Origin: Nitrospirota bacterium
GTDB taxonomy: Bacteria > Nitrospirota > Nitrospiria > Nitrospirales > Nitrospiraceae
NCBI GenBank assembly: GCA_016219645.1
Contig: JACRLR010000018.1
Coordinates: forward strand, 124,001-188,000
Length of the DNA stretch: 64,000 nt
Reading direction: 5' to 3'
Of the stretch, positions 35,588-46,575 are shown in pieces. The notes under the pieces were generated by a model. That model saw only the letters and a list, made by a program, of their open reading frames with translations, did not search any database and was not told the origin of the DNA. Positions within the stretch are counted from its first letter, which is position 1; each line of letters begins with the position of its first letter. The position numbers were made by a program, and so were the translations under genes.

Positions 35588-36541
35588 ATGAGTAATGAGG
35601 TAAGCTGCAAAATTTGCGGGCGAGTGAGCGTGCTTGCTAAGTCCATGGGCAATCGGGATGTAACGATCTATGAATGCCCGGTTTGTGGTGAATATGGTTT
35701 GAGCAGACAGGCCTTGATGGATCTGGGCACTATGTTCACTAAAGATAAAGCAAAGCTCTCTGCCTTCTTGAGGCAGCGCCATATAAGACAGGACATAATG
35801 ATCACATTAGTAAGCAAGCCGATGGAGCCCATTTCGACTAACATTCCGGTCACTTCAATTGACGAGATTGTGAACAACTGGTTCCCCTCTAGCGTGTCCG
35901 ATCGTCTTGATTATGCATTGAAGAATCTACACAAATTATCGTCGCACCCCGGTGCAGAGGTTCCCTTGTTTGCACACAGTGATTATTCGGTTCTTTTTGC
36001 AGAGAACCAGCAGGCATTTCAATTCATTTTGGGGACTCTGGAACAAGCGGGTTGGATAATCAGCCAGGGAGGTCCGGTTACTCCGTTGGTGATGCTCACA
36101 GCTAAGGGTTGGAACCGAATAGCAGAACTAGAGAGCAACAAACCAGGTGAGGGCTCTAAACAAGTATTCGTGGCGATGTCTTTCGAGGTGAGCCTTGATT
36201 CGGCTTATCGAACTGGGATTAAGAAGGCCATTGAGGCTGCTGGCTACAAAGCAATCCGCATTGACCTTAAGGAGCATAATGAGAAAATCTGTGACTCTAT
36301 CGTTGCAGAAATCAGAAAGAGCCGCTTCATGGTAGCTGATTTTACTGGTCATCGGGCAGGTGTCTATTTTGAAGCTGGTTACGCACTTGGCTTAGGGATT
36401 CCTGTCATCTGGACATGTCGAGAAGATGAACTAGCGAACACTCACTTTGACACCAGGCAGTACAATCACATTGACTGAAGGAACGAACTGGACTTGTCTG
36501 AAAGGCTCAAACGCCGGATAGAGGCCACAATTCCAGCCTAG
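35588..36541 (+). pseudogene. Zinc-ribbon plus nucleoside-deoxyribosyltransferase-like protein with in-frame TGA
   Basis: The frame from ATG 35588 stops at TGA 36476-36478 after ..TRQYNHID. The same frame then continues RNELDLSERLKRRIEATIPA to TAG 36539-36541, which looks like the natural C-terminus; the TGA probably replaces a Trp TGG. The N-terminus has a zinc ribbon (CKIC..CPVC). The C-terminal ~110 residues (VFVAMSFE, EHNEKICDSIVAEI, ADFTGHRAGVYFEAGYALGLG) resemble NDT/TIR-like nucleotide-processing folds found in prokaryotic defence genes. It could be a nonsense mutation, a sequencing error or readthrough. GGAG lies ~10 nt upstream. Next to a restriction-modification pair. Confidence 0.65.
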
Positions 36542-36648
36542 ACAAGAAGGTTGAAAAGGAGCCAAGAGGCTACCTGAGTAGGTGGCCTCTCCGTTTATTC
36601 TCGTTCTCTCCAGGTGAGGTAGGCGCGTCACTATGTTCTTCCCCAGGT

Positions 36649-36845
36649 GGGCCTGAGGCTCTCTGGAGCGACCTTGGCGGAGGAATGGGGACCCACCGAG
36701 CCTCGGGCGATGTGAAAGCTGGAACTGACTGAAGGACTGCGGTCGCCGAAGCGACCGCAGCTGAAGGAATTCCAGAAGGTTCGCGTCGCCGGAGGCCGGA
36801 AGGATCAATTCCGGGAGCCAGGGAGCGACAGCGAGCCTCAGGCCC
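36649..36845 (+). repeat. Palindromic element A4
   Basis: Perfect 13-bp arms (GGGCCTGAGGCTC 36649-36661; GAGCCTCAGGCCC 36833-36845). The internal hairpin CTGCGGTCGC-cgaa-GCGACCGCAG (36737-36760) sits where A1 has a different stem. Shared words GAAAGCTGGAACTGAC and GGAATTCCAGAAGG. It ends 4 bp from the ahcY stop codon. Confidence 0.85.
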
Positions 36846-36849
36846 GCCG

Positions 36850-38118
<1,269 letters not shown>

Positions 38119-38158
38119 TTAGGCGTGAAACGTTAGGCGTAAGGGGTAAGGGGTATTA

Positions 38159-38192
38159 GAAAAAGGGGGACGGTTCATCCACCGCCCCCCTT
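38159..38192 (-). terminator. Terminator or attenuator between metK and ahcY
   Basis: On the minus strand, GGGGGGCGGT, a short loop, ACCGTCCCCC and a T run. The 10-bp stem has one G-U pair. ahcY lies beyond it, so ahcY is either read through or has its own promoter. A GGCGTAAGGGGT word run lies at 38117-38157. Confidence 0.75.
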
Positions 38193-38216
38193 CGGCTAGT
38201 TCGCACACAGTAGTGA

Positions 38217-39365
38217 TTACAGCCCTGCGTCTTTCCGCAAGAGTTTAGCCTTATCGGTCTTTTCCCAGGTAAACTCCGGTTCGTTCCGGCCAAAGTGCCC
38301 GTAGGAGGCGGTCTTTCTGAAGATCGGCCGGCGGAGCTTGAGGTAGTCGATGATGCCGCGCGGGGTCATGGGGAAGTGTTTCCGCACGAGCTTATCCAGA
38401 GTCTCGACCGCCACCTTCTCCGTTCCTTTTGTATCGACCAGCACTGAAACGGGATCTGCCACGCCGATCGCATAGGCGAGCTGGACTTCACATTTTTGCG
38501 CTAACCCGGCGGCGACGATGTTCTTTGCGATGTAGCGGGCCATGTACGACGCCGACCGGTCCACCTTTGTCGGATCCTTGCCGGAGAACGCGCCGCCTCC
38601 ATGGCTGCCGTGGCCTCCATAGGTATCGACGATGATCTTGCGGCCTGTCAACCCTGTGTCCCCCATCGGACCGCCGACCACGAAGCGGCCGGTGGGATTG
38701 ATGTGGTGTTTCACACTCGTTGGGTCGTAGAGCCCTTTCGGCATCACGGGCTTGATGACCTTCTCCATGATGTCGCGTTCGATCTGCTTGTTCGTCACGT
38801 CGGGGCTATGCTGCGTCGAGACAACGATCGTGTCGATCCGCACCGGTTTGCTGTCCTTGTACTCCACGGTCACTTGGGATTTTCCATCGGGACGGACCCA
38901 GGGCAGGATGTTCTTTTTCCGGACTTCTGCCAGCCGCCTGGTGAGTCGATGTGCGAGCACGATCGGCATCGGCATGAGCTCAGTCGTTTCATTGGTGGCA
39001 TAGCCGAACATCAACCCCTGGTCGCCGGCGCCGCCGGAATCCACGCCCATGGAGATATCGCCTGACTGCTGGTGAATCGCGGTCAGGACGGAACAGGTGT
39101 GGTAGTCGAATCCCCAGGCGGCGTCGCAATAGCCGACATCTTTGATGACCTCACGAATGATATCGGGAATCTCGACGTAGGCTTTGGTGGAGATTTCACC
39201 TGCCACGAAGGCGATTCCGGTGGTGAGAATCGTCTCGCAGGCCACCCGGGAATACTTGTCTTTGGCAATGATTGCGTCGAGGATTCCGTCGGAGATCTGG
39301 TCGGCGATTTTATCCGGATGTCCTTCTGTGACAGATTCAGATGTAAACAGATAGTTATGTCGCAT
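38217..39365 (-). CDS. metK: S-adenosylmethionine synthetase
   Basis: 382 residues from ATG 39365. It makes SAM from methionine and ATP. Signatures are [21 protein letters not shown], the [12 protein letters not shown] hexapeptide region and the [17 protein letters not shown] loop. A frame upstream to 39443 crosses the promoter and is rejected; AGAGGGG precedes the chosen ATG. SAM-cycle partner ahcY follows. Confidence 0.97.
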   Translation of the reverse strand: MRHNYLFTSESVTEGHPDKIADQISDGILDAIIAKDKYSRVACETILTTGIAFVAGEISTKAYVEIPDIIREVIKDVGYCDAAWGFDYHTCSVLTAIHQQSGDISMGVDSGGAGDQGLMFGYATNETTELMPMPIVLAHRLTRRLAEVRKKNILPWVRPDGKSQVTVEYKDSKPVRIDTIVVSTQHSPDVTNKQIERDIMEKVIKPVMPKGLYDPTSVKHHINPTGRFVVGGPMGDTGLTGRKIIVDTYGGHGSHGGGAFSGKDPTKVDRSASYMARYIAKNIVAAGLAQKCEVQLAYAIGVADPVSVLVDTKGTEKVAVETLDKLVRKHFPMTPRGIIDYLKLRRPIFRKTASYGHFGRNEPEFTWEKTDKAKLLRKDAGL

Positions 39366-39421
39366 TGGCCCCTCTGGGTTCAGGTGATCGGTAAGCGGAC
39401 AAAAGGCCGAATCCGTGCGAT

Positions 39422-39449
39422 AGTATATGAATAGGTCCTCCATTGTCTA
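39422..39449 (-). promoter_or_regulatory. Promoter of metK
   Basis: On the minus strand TAGACA (39449-39444), a 16-bp spacer and TATACT (39427-39422). The leader is about 50 nt. No SAM or SAH riboswitch consensus was recognised in it. Confidence 0.6.
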
Positions 39450-39469
39450 TTGCCGATTCCTCCGGTTCC

Positions 39470-39499
39470 TTGACAGTTGTTTTGGGCCACTTGTAAGAT
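39470..39499 (+). promoter_or_regulatory. Candidate promoter for tlpA-ccdA
   Basis: TTGACA (39470-39475), an 18-bp spacer and TAAGAT (39494-39499). It would give a ~175-nt leader to ATG 39683; nothing structured was recognised in that leader. Confidence 0.4.
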
Positions 39500-39682
39500 G
39501 CCTGCATTAGCTTGCACTGACCCAGATGTTCCCAGTCCCCGTGGGATCGACTATCGCCTTCCCCCTACAAAAGTTTCTCACACCACGGCCCTCTGTTCGA
39601 AGGTTCGAGGGGTCATCTTTGTGATGCGAAGAGGGGGAGAGGCGATCGTGGCTCAGCGATCGAATCGCGGAGCGAGGAAGGG

Positions 39683-40222
39683 ATGATGAGGCTGGCAATT
39701 GCCGGAATGGCAATGTTTTTGATGGTTGCAGGCTCAGGCATGGGTAGTGCCGCGGCGTCGGATGCTCTGCCGGTTGCCGACCGCGCCTTCGTCAAGCTGG
39801 GTGAGCCGGCGCCGAACTTCCAGCTGCGGGATTTGAACGGTCATCTGATCACACTTTCGGATTTGCGTGGCAAAGTGGTGCTGCTGAATTTTTGGGCCAC
39901 CTGGTGCGGCCCCTGCCGGGTAGAGATGCCGGCGATGGAACAGCTCTATCGGATGTTTCAACGGAAGGATTTTGAGATTCTCGCTGTATCCACTGACGCA
40001 CAGGGTGCGGCGATCACCAGACCGTTTCAGCAAGAGAACCGTTTGACGTTTCCCATTCTCCATGACCCTGACTACCGTGTAGGATTGACCTATGGCGCAC
40101 GAAGCCTTCCGATGACCTTCCTGATCGATCGACAGGGGATTATCCGCCACCAGGTCTTCGGCGCGCGTGATTGGGAAGCTCCTGAAGCGCAGCAGCTTAT
40201 ACAGATGTTGATGAAATCCTAG
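39683..40222 (+). CDS. TlpA/ResA-type thioredoxin, exported
   Basis: A 179-residue protein. The signal peptide covers about 1-26. The thioredoxin fold carries FWATWCGPC (C75, C78) and the cis-Pro segment SLPMTFLID. It reduces disulfides outside the membrane, often in apocytochrome c for haem attachment. ccdA begins 3 bp after the stop, so CcdA probably feeds it electrons. The start is ATG 39683 (a second ATG follows at once), with GGAAGG upstream. Confidence 0.9.
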   Translation: MMRLAIAGMAMFLMVAGSGMGSAAASDALPVADRAFVKLGEPAPNFQLRDLNGHLITLSDLRGKVVLLNFWATWCGPCRVEMPAMEQLYRMFQRKDFEILAVSTDAQGAAITRPFQQENRLTFPILHDPDYRVGLTYGARSLPMTFLIDRQGIIRHQVFGARDWEAPEAQQLIQMLMKS

Positions 40223-40225
40223 CCC

Positions 40226-40972
40226 ATGTCGCAATCGATCACGAATATTTCTCTTGTGGCAGCCTTTTCGGCCGGGTTGCTATCGTTCGTTTCGCCCTGC
40301 GTGCTGCCGCTGGTTCCTTCCTATATTTCGTATATCACCGGGCTGTCCATCGAACAGCTGACCGACTCGACTGTGCGGTCGAAGTTCAAGAAAGCCATCG
40401 TGGTCAATGCCCTATTGTTTATCGGCGGATTCTCAGCCGTATTCGTGTCCTTCGGGGCGTCGGCCAGCTTCATCGGACAGGTGTTTATTACCTATCAGGA
40501 TTACATCAGACGGATCGGTGGGGTACTGATCGTCATCTTTGGCCTCTACTTACTGGGGATCTTGAATATCAACTTTCTCAAGATGGAGCATCGATTTCAA
40601 TTCAGAAGCAGGCCGGTCGGCTATGTGGGATCGTTCTTGATTGGCGTGGCGTTTGCAGCTGGCTGGACCCCTTGCGTCGGGCCGGTGCTCGGGACCATCT
40701 TGTTGTATGCCAGCACCACCGACTCGATGTTGAACGGCGTGCTGTTGCTCATGAGCTATTCGTTGGGATTGGGGTTGCCCTTGTTTCTCACGGCTTTGGG
40801 AGTGGATCGATTCCTCAGTTATTTCAAGAAAGCGCGTCTGTACTTATGGGGAGTCTCCACAGTCAGCGGGGTGTTGCTGATCGCCGTGGGCGTCATGATT
40901 TACGCCAATAGCCTTACCATGATTACGGGGTTTTTGGAGCGGTATGGTATCGGCTGGTACCTGGGGCAGTGA
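40226..40972 (+). CDS. ccdA: CcdA-type cytochrome c biogenesis membrane protein
   Basis: A 248-residue protein with six predicted membrane segments. The two redox cysteines are in SPCVLP (helix 1) and TPCVGP (helix 4), the DsbD/CcdA signature that carries electrons from cytoplasmic thioredoxin across the membrane. It is coupled to the TlpA-like gene by a 3-bp gap. In a nitrite oxidiser-like cell this fits the need for many c-type cytochromes (inference). Confidence 0.93.
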   Translation: MSQSITNISLVAAFSAGLLSFVSPCVLPLVPSYISYITGLSIEQLTDSTVRSKFKKAIVVNALLFIGGFSAVFVSFGASASFIGQVFITYQDYIRRIGGVLIVIFGLYLLGILNINFLKMEHRFQFRSRPVGYVGSFLIGVAFAAGWTPCVGPVLGTILLYASTTDSMLNGVLLLMSYSLGLGLPLFLTALGVDRFLSYFKKARLYLWGVSTVSGVLLIAVGVMIYANSLTMITGFLERYGIGWYLGQ

Positions 40973-41072
40973 CGCAGGGCGGCACTGCCCCAGGTGTGAG
41001 TTCTGAGCTAGAAACATTTCACTCCATCTTTCGGGCCTAATTTACAACTCAGGACTAAAGCGTCTTTCTCCT

Positions 41073-42278
41073 ATGCCCGCTCCGCCTGACGTAAAAGCGT
41101 ACGATGTCTTGGTGGTGGGCATGGGGCCGGCCGGCGCGACCGCCGCCTATGAACTGAGCCGTGCCGGCCTGTCGGTTCTCGCCATCGATAAACAACCACA
41201 TCCTCGCTACAAGGTCTGCGGCGGGGGCTTGTCGGTCCGGATCGAGCAACTTCTCGATCCAGGGTTCAAGTCCGTTGTCGAAGAGACCATCTTCGGATTT
41301 CAGTTTTTGTACCGGGGTGAGAAATCCATCACGATCGAATCGCCCAGTCCGATCGCCTATATGGTCATGCGTGATCGGTTCGATCATCATCTGGTTCAAC
41401 AGGCACGATACGTTGGTACGGAGATTCATGAAGGGGAGCAATCGCAGTCATTCCGTCACCTGCCGGATGGTGTTGAGATGACCACCGATCGTGGATGCTA
41501 TCATGCGAAGGTATTGATCGGCGCCGACGGCGCGAATAGCCAAGTCGCGAAGCATCTCTTCCCCGACCGGCGACAACGTTGCATCGCGACATTAGAAAGC
41601 GAGATTGAAATTGGACAGGGGGCACAATATCCGGACGTAGGAAAAGCCGTGATCGACATCGGCGCCTGCTCGATGGGATATGCCTGGATCTTTCCCAAGC
41701 AGGGGCGGTTGTCTGTTGGTGTGGGGGAGTTTCAGAGCAAACCGGCGAGCCTCAAGAAAACATTCGACCGATTCGTGTGGGGGGAAAAAGGCTTGGCGGG
41801 TTTGGAAGTGCCCAAGCCGGTCGGCCATCCACTGCCCCTGTTTAGTAGGACTGAACTGAGTTCGGAACCGGGGCCGGACGACCTTGTGAATGGTCAAGCG
41901 ATGTTGGTCGGCGATGCCGGGCACCTTGTCGATCCATTATTTGGCGAGGGTATCTATTACGCCGTTCGATCAGGCAAGATGGCCGCGATGGCTGTCCTCA
42001 ATCAACGGCGCGATCGAAGCAAAAGTTTATGGGACTATGAGTTGGCGGTCAGGGAGCAATTGTATTCTGAGTTTCGAATTGCTTCGCGTCTCGCCGACAT
42101 TGTCTATACGTTCCCGCGCCTCTGTCACCGGTTGTTGAATCCCTACCAAGCGGTCGTTCAAGTATACTGCGAAGTGCTACAGGGGAAGGAAACCTACCAG
42201 TCCTTCATCCGGCGAGCCAAGGGAATCATAAAGTCCTCCACGAGTGAGCTCCTGCTCGAAGCGCTGCAGCTGCGTTGA
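41073..42278 (+). CDS. Geranylgeranyl-reductase-family FAD oxidoreductase
   Basis: A 401-residue protein. FAD Rossmann motif DVLVVGMGPAGATAAYELSRAG, then CGGGLS, the GADGANS segment and GDAGHLVDPLFGEGIYYAVRSG, which together mark the geranylgeranyl reductase family. Such enzymes saturate isoprenoid chains of lipids, quinones or chlorophyll; the substrate here is not clear. No strong ribosome site before ATG 41073. Convergent with bamD across element C2. Confidence 0.85.
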   Translation: MPAPPDVKAYDVLVVGMGPAGATAAYELSRAGLSVLAIDKQPHPRYKVCGGGLSVRIEQLLDPGFKSVVEETIFGFQFLYRGEKSITIESPSPIAYMVMRDRFDHHLVQQARYVGTEIHEGEQSQSFRHLPDGVEMTTDRGCYHAKVLIGADGANSQVAKHLFPDRRQRCIATLESEIEIGQGAQYPDVGKAVIDIGACSMGYAWIFPKQGRLSVGVGEFQSKPASLKKTFDRFVWGEKGLAGLEVPKPVGHPLPLFSRTELSSEPGPDDLVNGQAMLVGDAGHLVDPLFGEGIYYAVRSGKMAAMAVLNQRRDRSKSLWDYELAVREQLYSEFRIASRLADIVYTFPRLCHRLLNPYQAVVQVYCEVLQGKETYQSFIRRAKGIIKSSTSELLLEALQLR

Positions 42279-42467
42279 GTCCACCAATAAATTTCAGTGA
42301 TCAGCTTTCGGCCTGAAGAGATAACAAAGAAGTTGTTTCGGCGTGAGTGCTTGCTGGCTGCTGAATGCTGCTAGCTTCGAAACGGCTCTAGCAGGCGGTG
42401 GAAAAACTCTTGTGACACGGTGGAAATTGAATTACCATCACAACTAGGGTAACAGCAGAACTTCACA

Positions 42468-42592
42468 TAGGATGCTCAAAAAGGCCGTCCGGCAAGGCCG
42501 CAGGCGAGTCGAAACCGGAGGCGTACCCTCTGGGGTACGTTGAGGATTTCGATAAGCCGAGAACGAAGCTGGCGGGCTTTTTCAGCATCCTA
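42468..42592. repeat. Palindromic element C2, between convergent genes
   Basis: Arms TAGGATGCTCAAAAAGGCC and GGGCTTTTTCAGCATCCTA pair at nearly all positions. The core has GGCAAGGCCGCAGG, CCGGAGGCGTAC..GTACGTTGAGGATTT and CGAGAACGA. It has A-tract and T-tract arms on both strands. It lies 4 bp from the bamD stop and may end transcription from both sides. The rest of the spacer (42279-42467) has diffuse AGCTTTC/GAAAGC words only. Confidence 0.85.
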
Positions 42593-42596
42593 CTGA

Positions 42597-43505
42597 TTAG
42601 CACCAGGCGCCTAGGCGGCACTGTACAAAAGCCTGGCTCAATGATGTGGCGGAAGGGAGACGGAACGATGCAGCTGGGACAGAGGGGATGAGTCCATCGG
42701 CAAGGCTCGGTTGATTCCCCGATGGGGGGCCAGGCGGTGAGGCTGAGGAAGCTGCCGGTTCTGCCTTGGCCAGCAAGGTTTGGGGGGGTGGACCTCCGAT
42801 CTTTGCGAGCAGGCTCTTCCCTTCGCTGGAATAGGCGCTGCCGGGATATTTTTCCGCCAGCAACGTGAGCTTTTCGCTTGCCCAATCGTCCGCACCCAGG
42901 TCGTGGTAGCTGAGTGCCAGAAAGTACAGGGCATCAGGCGCAGCCGACTTATCAGGGTATAGTTTCATGATTTGTTCGAAACGATGGGCGGCGGCCAGAT
43001 AGGAGCCCCGTCGATAATAGAATTCCCCCACGAAAAGATGCGTCTGCGCCAAGAGGTCGTGGCATTCTTGTATCTTCTGGAGCGCTGAGCTGTCATACCG
43101 GCTTCCCGGAAAATTCTTCCGCAGCCGTTCAAAGGATTCGAGAGCTTTCTGAATGGGGCCAGGATCGCGCTGGATCCCCTTGGTCAGTTTCATCTGACTC
43201 TCTCCGACTCGGAATTCCGCGTAGGGAGCAAGGATATGGGTGCGATGGAGATCGAGGAAATGGGTATACTCGACGATCGCCTCCGCATACTCCTCTTTCT
43301 CGAAGAACGCTTCCCCTCGCTTCATGATGACATGGGGGTCGTAGTTCTTCTTGATCGAATCGCCCAGAAAAATCTGTTCATCCGTGCCGCTCAGGGCCTT
43401 CTTTGCTGTTGCCTGAGGTTTGGGAGTGCTGGAGCAGGCGGTGGTGAGGCAAAACATTGCCATGCAGAGGCCGAGGGCCACTGAAATCCGTGCTGGAGTA
43501 GTCAT
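42597..43505 (-). CDS. bamD: Outer membrane assembly lipoprotein BamD
   Basis: 302 residues from ATG 43505. The signal ends LTTACSSTP (lipobox). Tetratricopeptide-like repeats follow: GEAFFEKEEYAEAIVEYTHFL, RVGESQMKL, FPGSRYDSSALQKI, GEFYYRRGSYLAAAHRF, FLALSYHDLG. It helps BamA insert beta-barrel proteins. The last ~60 residues are Pro/Ser/Ala rich. In-frame ATG 43526 is an alternative start; neither has a good ribosome site. Confidence 0.88.
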   Translation of the reverse strand: MTTPARISVALGLCMAMFCLTTACSSTPKPQATAKKALSGTDEQIFLGDSIKKNYDPHVIMKRGEAFFEKEEYAEAIVEYTHFLDLHRTHILAPYAEFRVGESQMKLTKGIQRDPGPIQKALESFERLRKNFPGSRYDSSALQKIQECHDLLAQTHLFVGEFYYRRGSYLAAAHRFEQIMKLYPDKSAAPDALYFLALSYHDLGADDWASEKLTLLAEKYPGSAYSSEGKSLLAKIGGPPPQTLLAKAEPAASSASPPGPPSGNQPSLADGLIPSVPAASFRLPSATSLSQAFVQCRLGAWC

Positions 43506-43645
43506 GAGAGGGAACGAGCGTGCCATTACTGTGTGAAAATGTAGCAGGAGCCCCGGCTGAATGCAAGGATTCCCCTCCATTGACCCCTCTGCCACTGAGT
43601 CCTATAATCCCGCCGGCACTCCCGCGAACCGTGCTATTCGTTATT

Positions 43646-44638
43646 ATGATCCGAACGAGAATTATTGGGACTGGTTCATACCTGCCTGAGCGAGTACTGT
43701 CGAATCGCGAGGTTGGGGCTTCGTTGGGCATTGACCCGGAGGCCGTCACTCGCTTGACGGGAATTCAAGAACGACGCAGGGCTAGCCTGTCTCAAGCCTC
43801 TTCAGATCTTGCGGCTGAGGCGGCGAGACAGGCGCTCGAAGCTGCCGGACTCCCGGTCCAAGAGCTGGGGGCCATTGTACTGTCAACCACCTCCCCCGAT
43901 ACGGTCTTTCCCTCTACCGCCTGCCATGTTCAACGAATGCTCGGTTGCTCTACGATACCGGCATTCGATGTGGCGGCTTCCTGTTCGGGCTTCCTCTACG
44001 GGCTTTCGATGGCCGATGCAATGATCCGGAGCGGGCAGGTCAAGACCTGTTTGGTGGTGGCGGCGGAAGTGAAGTCCCGTTCTCTCGATCCTGCCGATAG
44101 CGATACGGCTCTCTTGTTCGGCGATGGGGCCGGTGCGGTCCTGTTGCGGGGGGAGCCAAAGGCAGGCCAGCTAAGCTCCGGCCTCTGGGGGATCCGTCTC
44201 CACGCGGACGGAACCCAGCACGGCCTGATTATGATTCCCGCCGGCGGCTCGCGCCAGCCGACGACGTCGGGGACGGTCGGCGCGAAGAGCCATACGCTAC
44301 GGATGCGAGGAGCCCCGCTGTTTCGCTTGGCGGTTAAGCGATTGGAACAGGCCGTCCGTGAAATCGTGAAGGAGTTTGGGGTCGATATACAGGACATCGC
44401 ACAGTTGGTCGTGCATCAAGCCAACGGGCGGATTCTTGACCAGCTCACGAAGCGGCTTGGAATCTCACCGGAGCGGGTCTGTTCCGTGATCGGCTGCTAC
44501 GGTAATACATCGTCAGCGTCATTGCCGATCGCACTCGACCACGCGGTCCGTTCGGGAAGAATTCGGCCTCACGACATCGTTGTGTTGGGCAGTTTTGGCG
44601 GTGGCGTAACCTGGGCGGCAGGACTGGTTCGATGGTGA
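43646..44638 (+). CDS. fabH: 3-oxoacyl-ACP synthase III (FabH)
   Basis: 330 residues from ATG 43646; the longer frame from 43520 starts inside the bamD promoter area and is rejected. It condenses acetyl-CoA with malonyl-ACP to start fatty acid synthesis. The catalytic triad is visible: Cys113 (AASCSGF), His257 (VVHQANGR) and Asn287 (GCYGNTSS). The GSFGGG end is typical. Stand-alone here, not in a fab cluster. Convergent with the histidine kinase gene. Confidence 0.95.
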   Translation: MIRTRIIGTGSYLPERVLSNREVGASLGIDPEAVTRLTGIQERRRASLSQASSDLAAEAARQALEAAGLPVQELGAIVLSTTSPDTVFPSTACHVQRMLGCSTIPAFDVAASCSGFLYGLSMADAMIRSGQVKTCLVVAAEVKSRSLDPADSDTALLFGDGAGAVLLRGEPKAGQLSSGLWGIRLHADGTQHGLIMIPAGGSRQPTTSGTVGAKSHTLRMRGAPLFRLAVKRLEQAVREIVKEFGVDIQDIAQLVVHQANGRILDQLTKRLGISPERVCSVIGCYGNTSSASLPIALDHAVRSGRIRPHDIVVLGSFGGGVTWAAGLVRW

Positions 44639-44643
44639 GATAC

Positions 44644-44739
44644 GCGAGACGAGCGAGCGGAGCGCGACTCGCGTGACGTGCAGGAGGGATGAGGGTTCGA
44701 GGTCCGAACTTCGTCTCGCGCTTTTCCCGCTAGTCTCGC
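44644..44739. repeat. Word-repeat hairpin D6 (GCGAGACGAGCG words)
   Basis: A left arm of about 28 nt (GCGAGACGAGCGAGCGGAGC..) pairs at about 22 positions with a right arm ending CCCGCTAGTCTCGC at 44739. It exactly fills the gap between the fabH stop (44638) and the kinase stop (44740). Confidence 0.8.
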
Positions 44740-46560
44740 CTATTGTTGGACCGGTAGCCGGACAACAAAGCGGCTCCCGGTCGGAGCATTCCCTTCGACC
44801 CACACCCGTCCGCCTAGCCCCTCGACAATATGCCTGACAATTGCCAGCCCGAGCCCCGTGCCACCTAGTTCACGCGAACGGGCCTTATCCACCCGATAGA
44901 ATCGTTCGAAAACGCGTGGGCGATCTTGATCGGGAATGCCGATGCCGGTATCAGTCACGCTCAGTTCCACAGCCGTGGCCATCCCGGGTTGCGCGGGATC
45001 GCCCGAAACCGGGTGAGCGGCAACGGTGATGGTCCCTTTCCCAGGAGTATATTTGACCGCGTTATCGAGCAAGTTGGACAGGACCTGTGTGAGCCGGTCT
45101 TCGTCACCGAGCACGGCAGGCAGATCGTCCGCCACGTAGGAGAGGAGCCGATGCCCATTCTTGTCTGCCAACGGCTTGATCATGGCCAATGTTCGCTCGA
45201 CTATGCCCTGGATATGCAGTGGCTCCCGCTTGAACAGGATCTGGCCTGATTCGATCCTTGCCAGCTGGAGGAGATCTTCGAGGATCAGGTTCAGCCGGTC
45301 ACTTTGTTTGAGAATAATGTTGAGGAACTTTGTGCTGGTTTCAGGGTCGTCTTTGGCACCATCGAGCAAGGCCTCGATATACCCCTTGATCGATGTGAGT
45401 GGGGTTCGCAGTTCGTGGGACACATTGGCGACGAAGTCTTTCCGGATAATTTCCAGCCGGCGTAATTCCGTCATGTCGTGAAAGACCAGGACCGCGCACG
45501 CGTCATTCTCTCGCTCATTTTCCATGACCGATGCCTCGATATGGAGGCGGCGGCCGCTCGGATGCAGGAGAATTTCATCTTCTTCGTTCATACGTTTCGT
45601 CAGGACAGTCGAGACTAACGTATCCAACTTCGGATGCCGGAAGACATCCGAGCAGGGGTGCCCCCGCACTTCCATCCTGGTGACGTCGAACATCCGTTCC
45701 AACGCAGGATTGATTTGGAGCACGCGACCTCGGCTGTCCAGGACCATTACGCCTTCGACCATTGAGGTCAGCATGGCCAAGAGCTGGGCCCGATCTTCCG
45801 AGAGCTCATCAAGCTTGGCTTTGAGTTGGTCTGTCATGTGGCTGAGCTCGTCGGCTAGAAGGCCGACTTCATCTTGTGATCCGGTCCGAATGCGGACATC
45901 ATGGTCACCCTTCGCCAGCTGCCGTGCAGCGGTCGCAATTTCGGACAAGGGTTTCGTGATGCCGTGAGCGAGCCATACACTGAGCGTGATGGCGATTAAG
46001 AATGTAACTCCGAAAGCGACGGCCAAGTTACGGTGCAGCCTATCCGTCTGACGATCAAGCGCAGCCATCGGCAATCCCAGCCTCAAGAAGACGGGAGGCA
46101 TCGCTTGATTTGGACTACTCAGGCTGACAGCCGAATACAACGTCCGTTCACCGGTGGTGTGATTCGTCCGGAGATCCGTTCCATGACCGTTGGCAGCGGC
46201 TTGCTGGATTTCCGGTCGCGCCAGCTGGTTCTCCACCGCAGTCAGGTTGCTGTCCGATACAGCGCTGTCGGCCAATACCCGCCCATCGGAGGCAATGACG
46301 GTCACGCGCGCGAGGGCTCGCGCGCTGAGATCTCTTAGGACTGCCTGTAATTGGTGGGTTGAAGACAACGACTCGGGCTGCGTCAGAAACGGCTGCAGCC
46401 CATAGGCGACGAGACTGGATTGAGTCTCCAGTAGGCGGCCCGATTGAGTGATCTCCTGTTGCTCAAGAGAGCGAAGCGTCAAGGTACGGGCGATGAGCAG
46501 CCCACAGACGAGCACCAACAGGGTTATGATCGTGACCTTCCATCGGATGGAGAGTGCCAT
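44740..46560 (-). CDS. Sensor histidine kinase, PhoR-like
   Basis: A 606-residue protein. Membrane segment 1 at about 7-27, an extracytoplasmic sensor domain to ~178, membrane segment 2 at ~179-199, HAMP ~200-252, PAS ~258-365, HisKA with the phosphoacceptor His382 (VSHELRTPLTS), and the ATPase domain with NLLDNAVKYT, DTGIGIP and GGTGLGLAI. The signal is unknown. The response regulator gene ends 15 bp before its start, so they form one operon; that partner's C-terminus is altered by element C3. Confidence 0.94.
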   Translation of the reverse strand: MALSIRWKVTIITLLVLVCGLLIARTLTLRSLEQQEITQSGRLLETQSSLVAYGLQPFLTQPESLSSTHQLQAVLRDLSARALARVTVIASDGRVLADSAVSDSNLTAVENQLARPEIQQAAANGHGTDLRTNHTTGERTLYSAVSLSSPNQAMPPVFLRLGLPMAALDRQTDRLHRNLAVAFGVTFLIAITLSVWLAHGITKPLSEIATAARQLAKGDHDVRIRTGSQDEVGLLADELSHMTDQLKAKLDELSEDRAQLLAMLTSMVEGVMVLDSRGRVLQINPALERMFDVTRMEVRGHPCSDVFRHPKLDTLVSTVLTKRMNEEDEILLHPSGRRLHIEASVMENERENDACAVLVFHDMTELRRLEIIRKDFVANVSHELRTPLTSIKGYIEALLDGAKDDPETSTKFLNIILKQSDRLNLILEDLLQLARIESGQILFKREPLHIQGIVERTLAMIKPLADKNGHRLLSYVADDLPAVLGDEDRLTQVLSNLLDNAVKYTPGKGTITVAAHPVSGDPAQPGMATAVELSVTDTGIGIPDQDRPRVFERFYRVDKARSRELGGTGLGLAIVRHIVEGLGGRVWVEGNAPTGSRFVVRLPVQQ

Positions 46561-46575
46561 AAGGGACGTGTTTCG

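Noticed and set aside
39366-39421. SAM or SAH riboswitch in the metK leader
   Set aside because: The leader is short and no known consensus could be matched by eye; a covariance-model search would decide.
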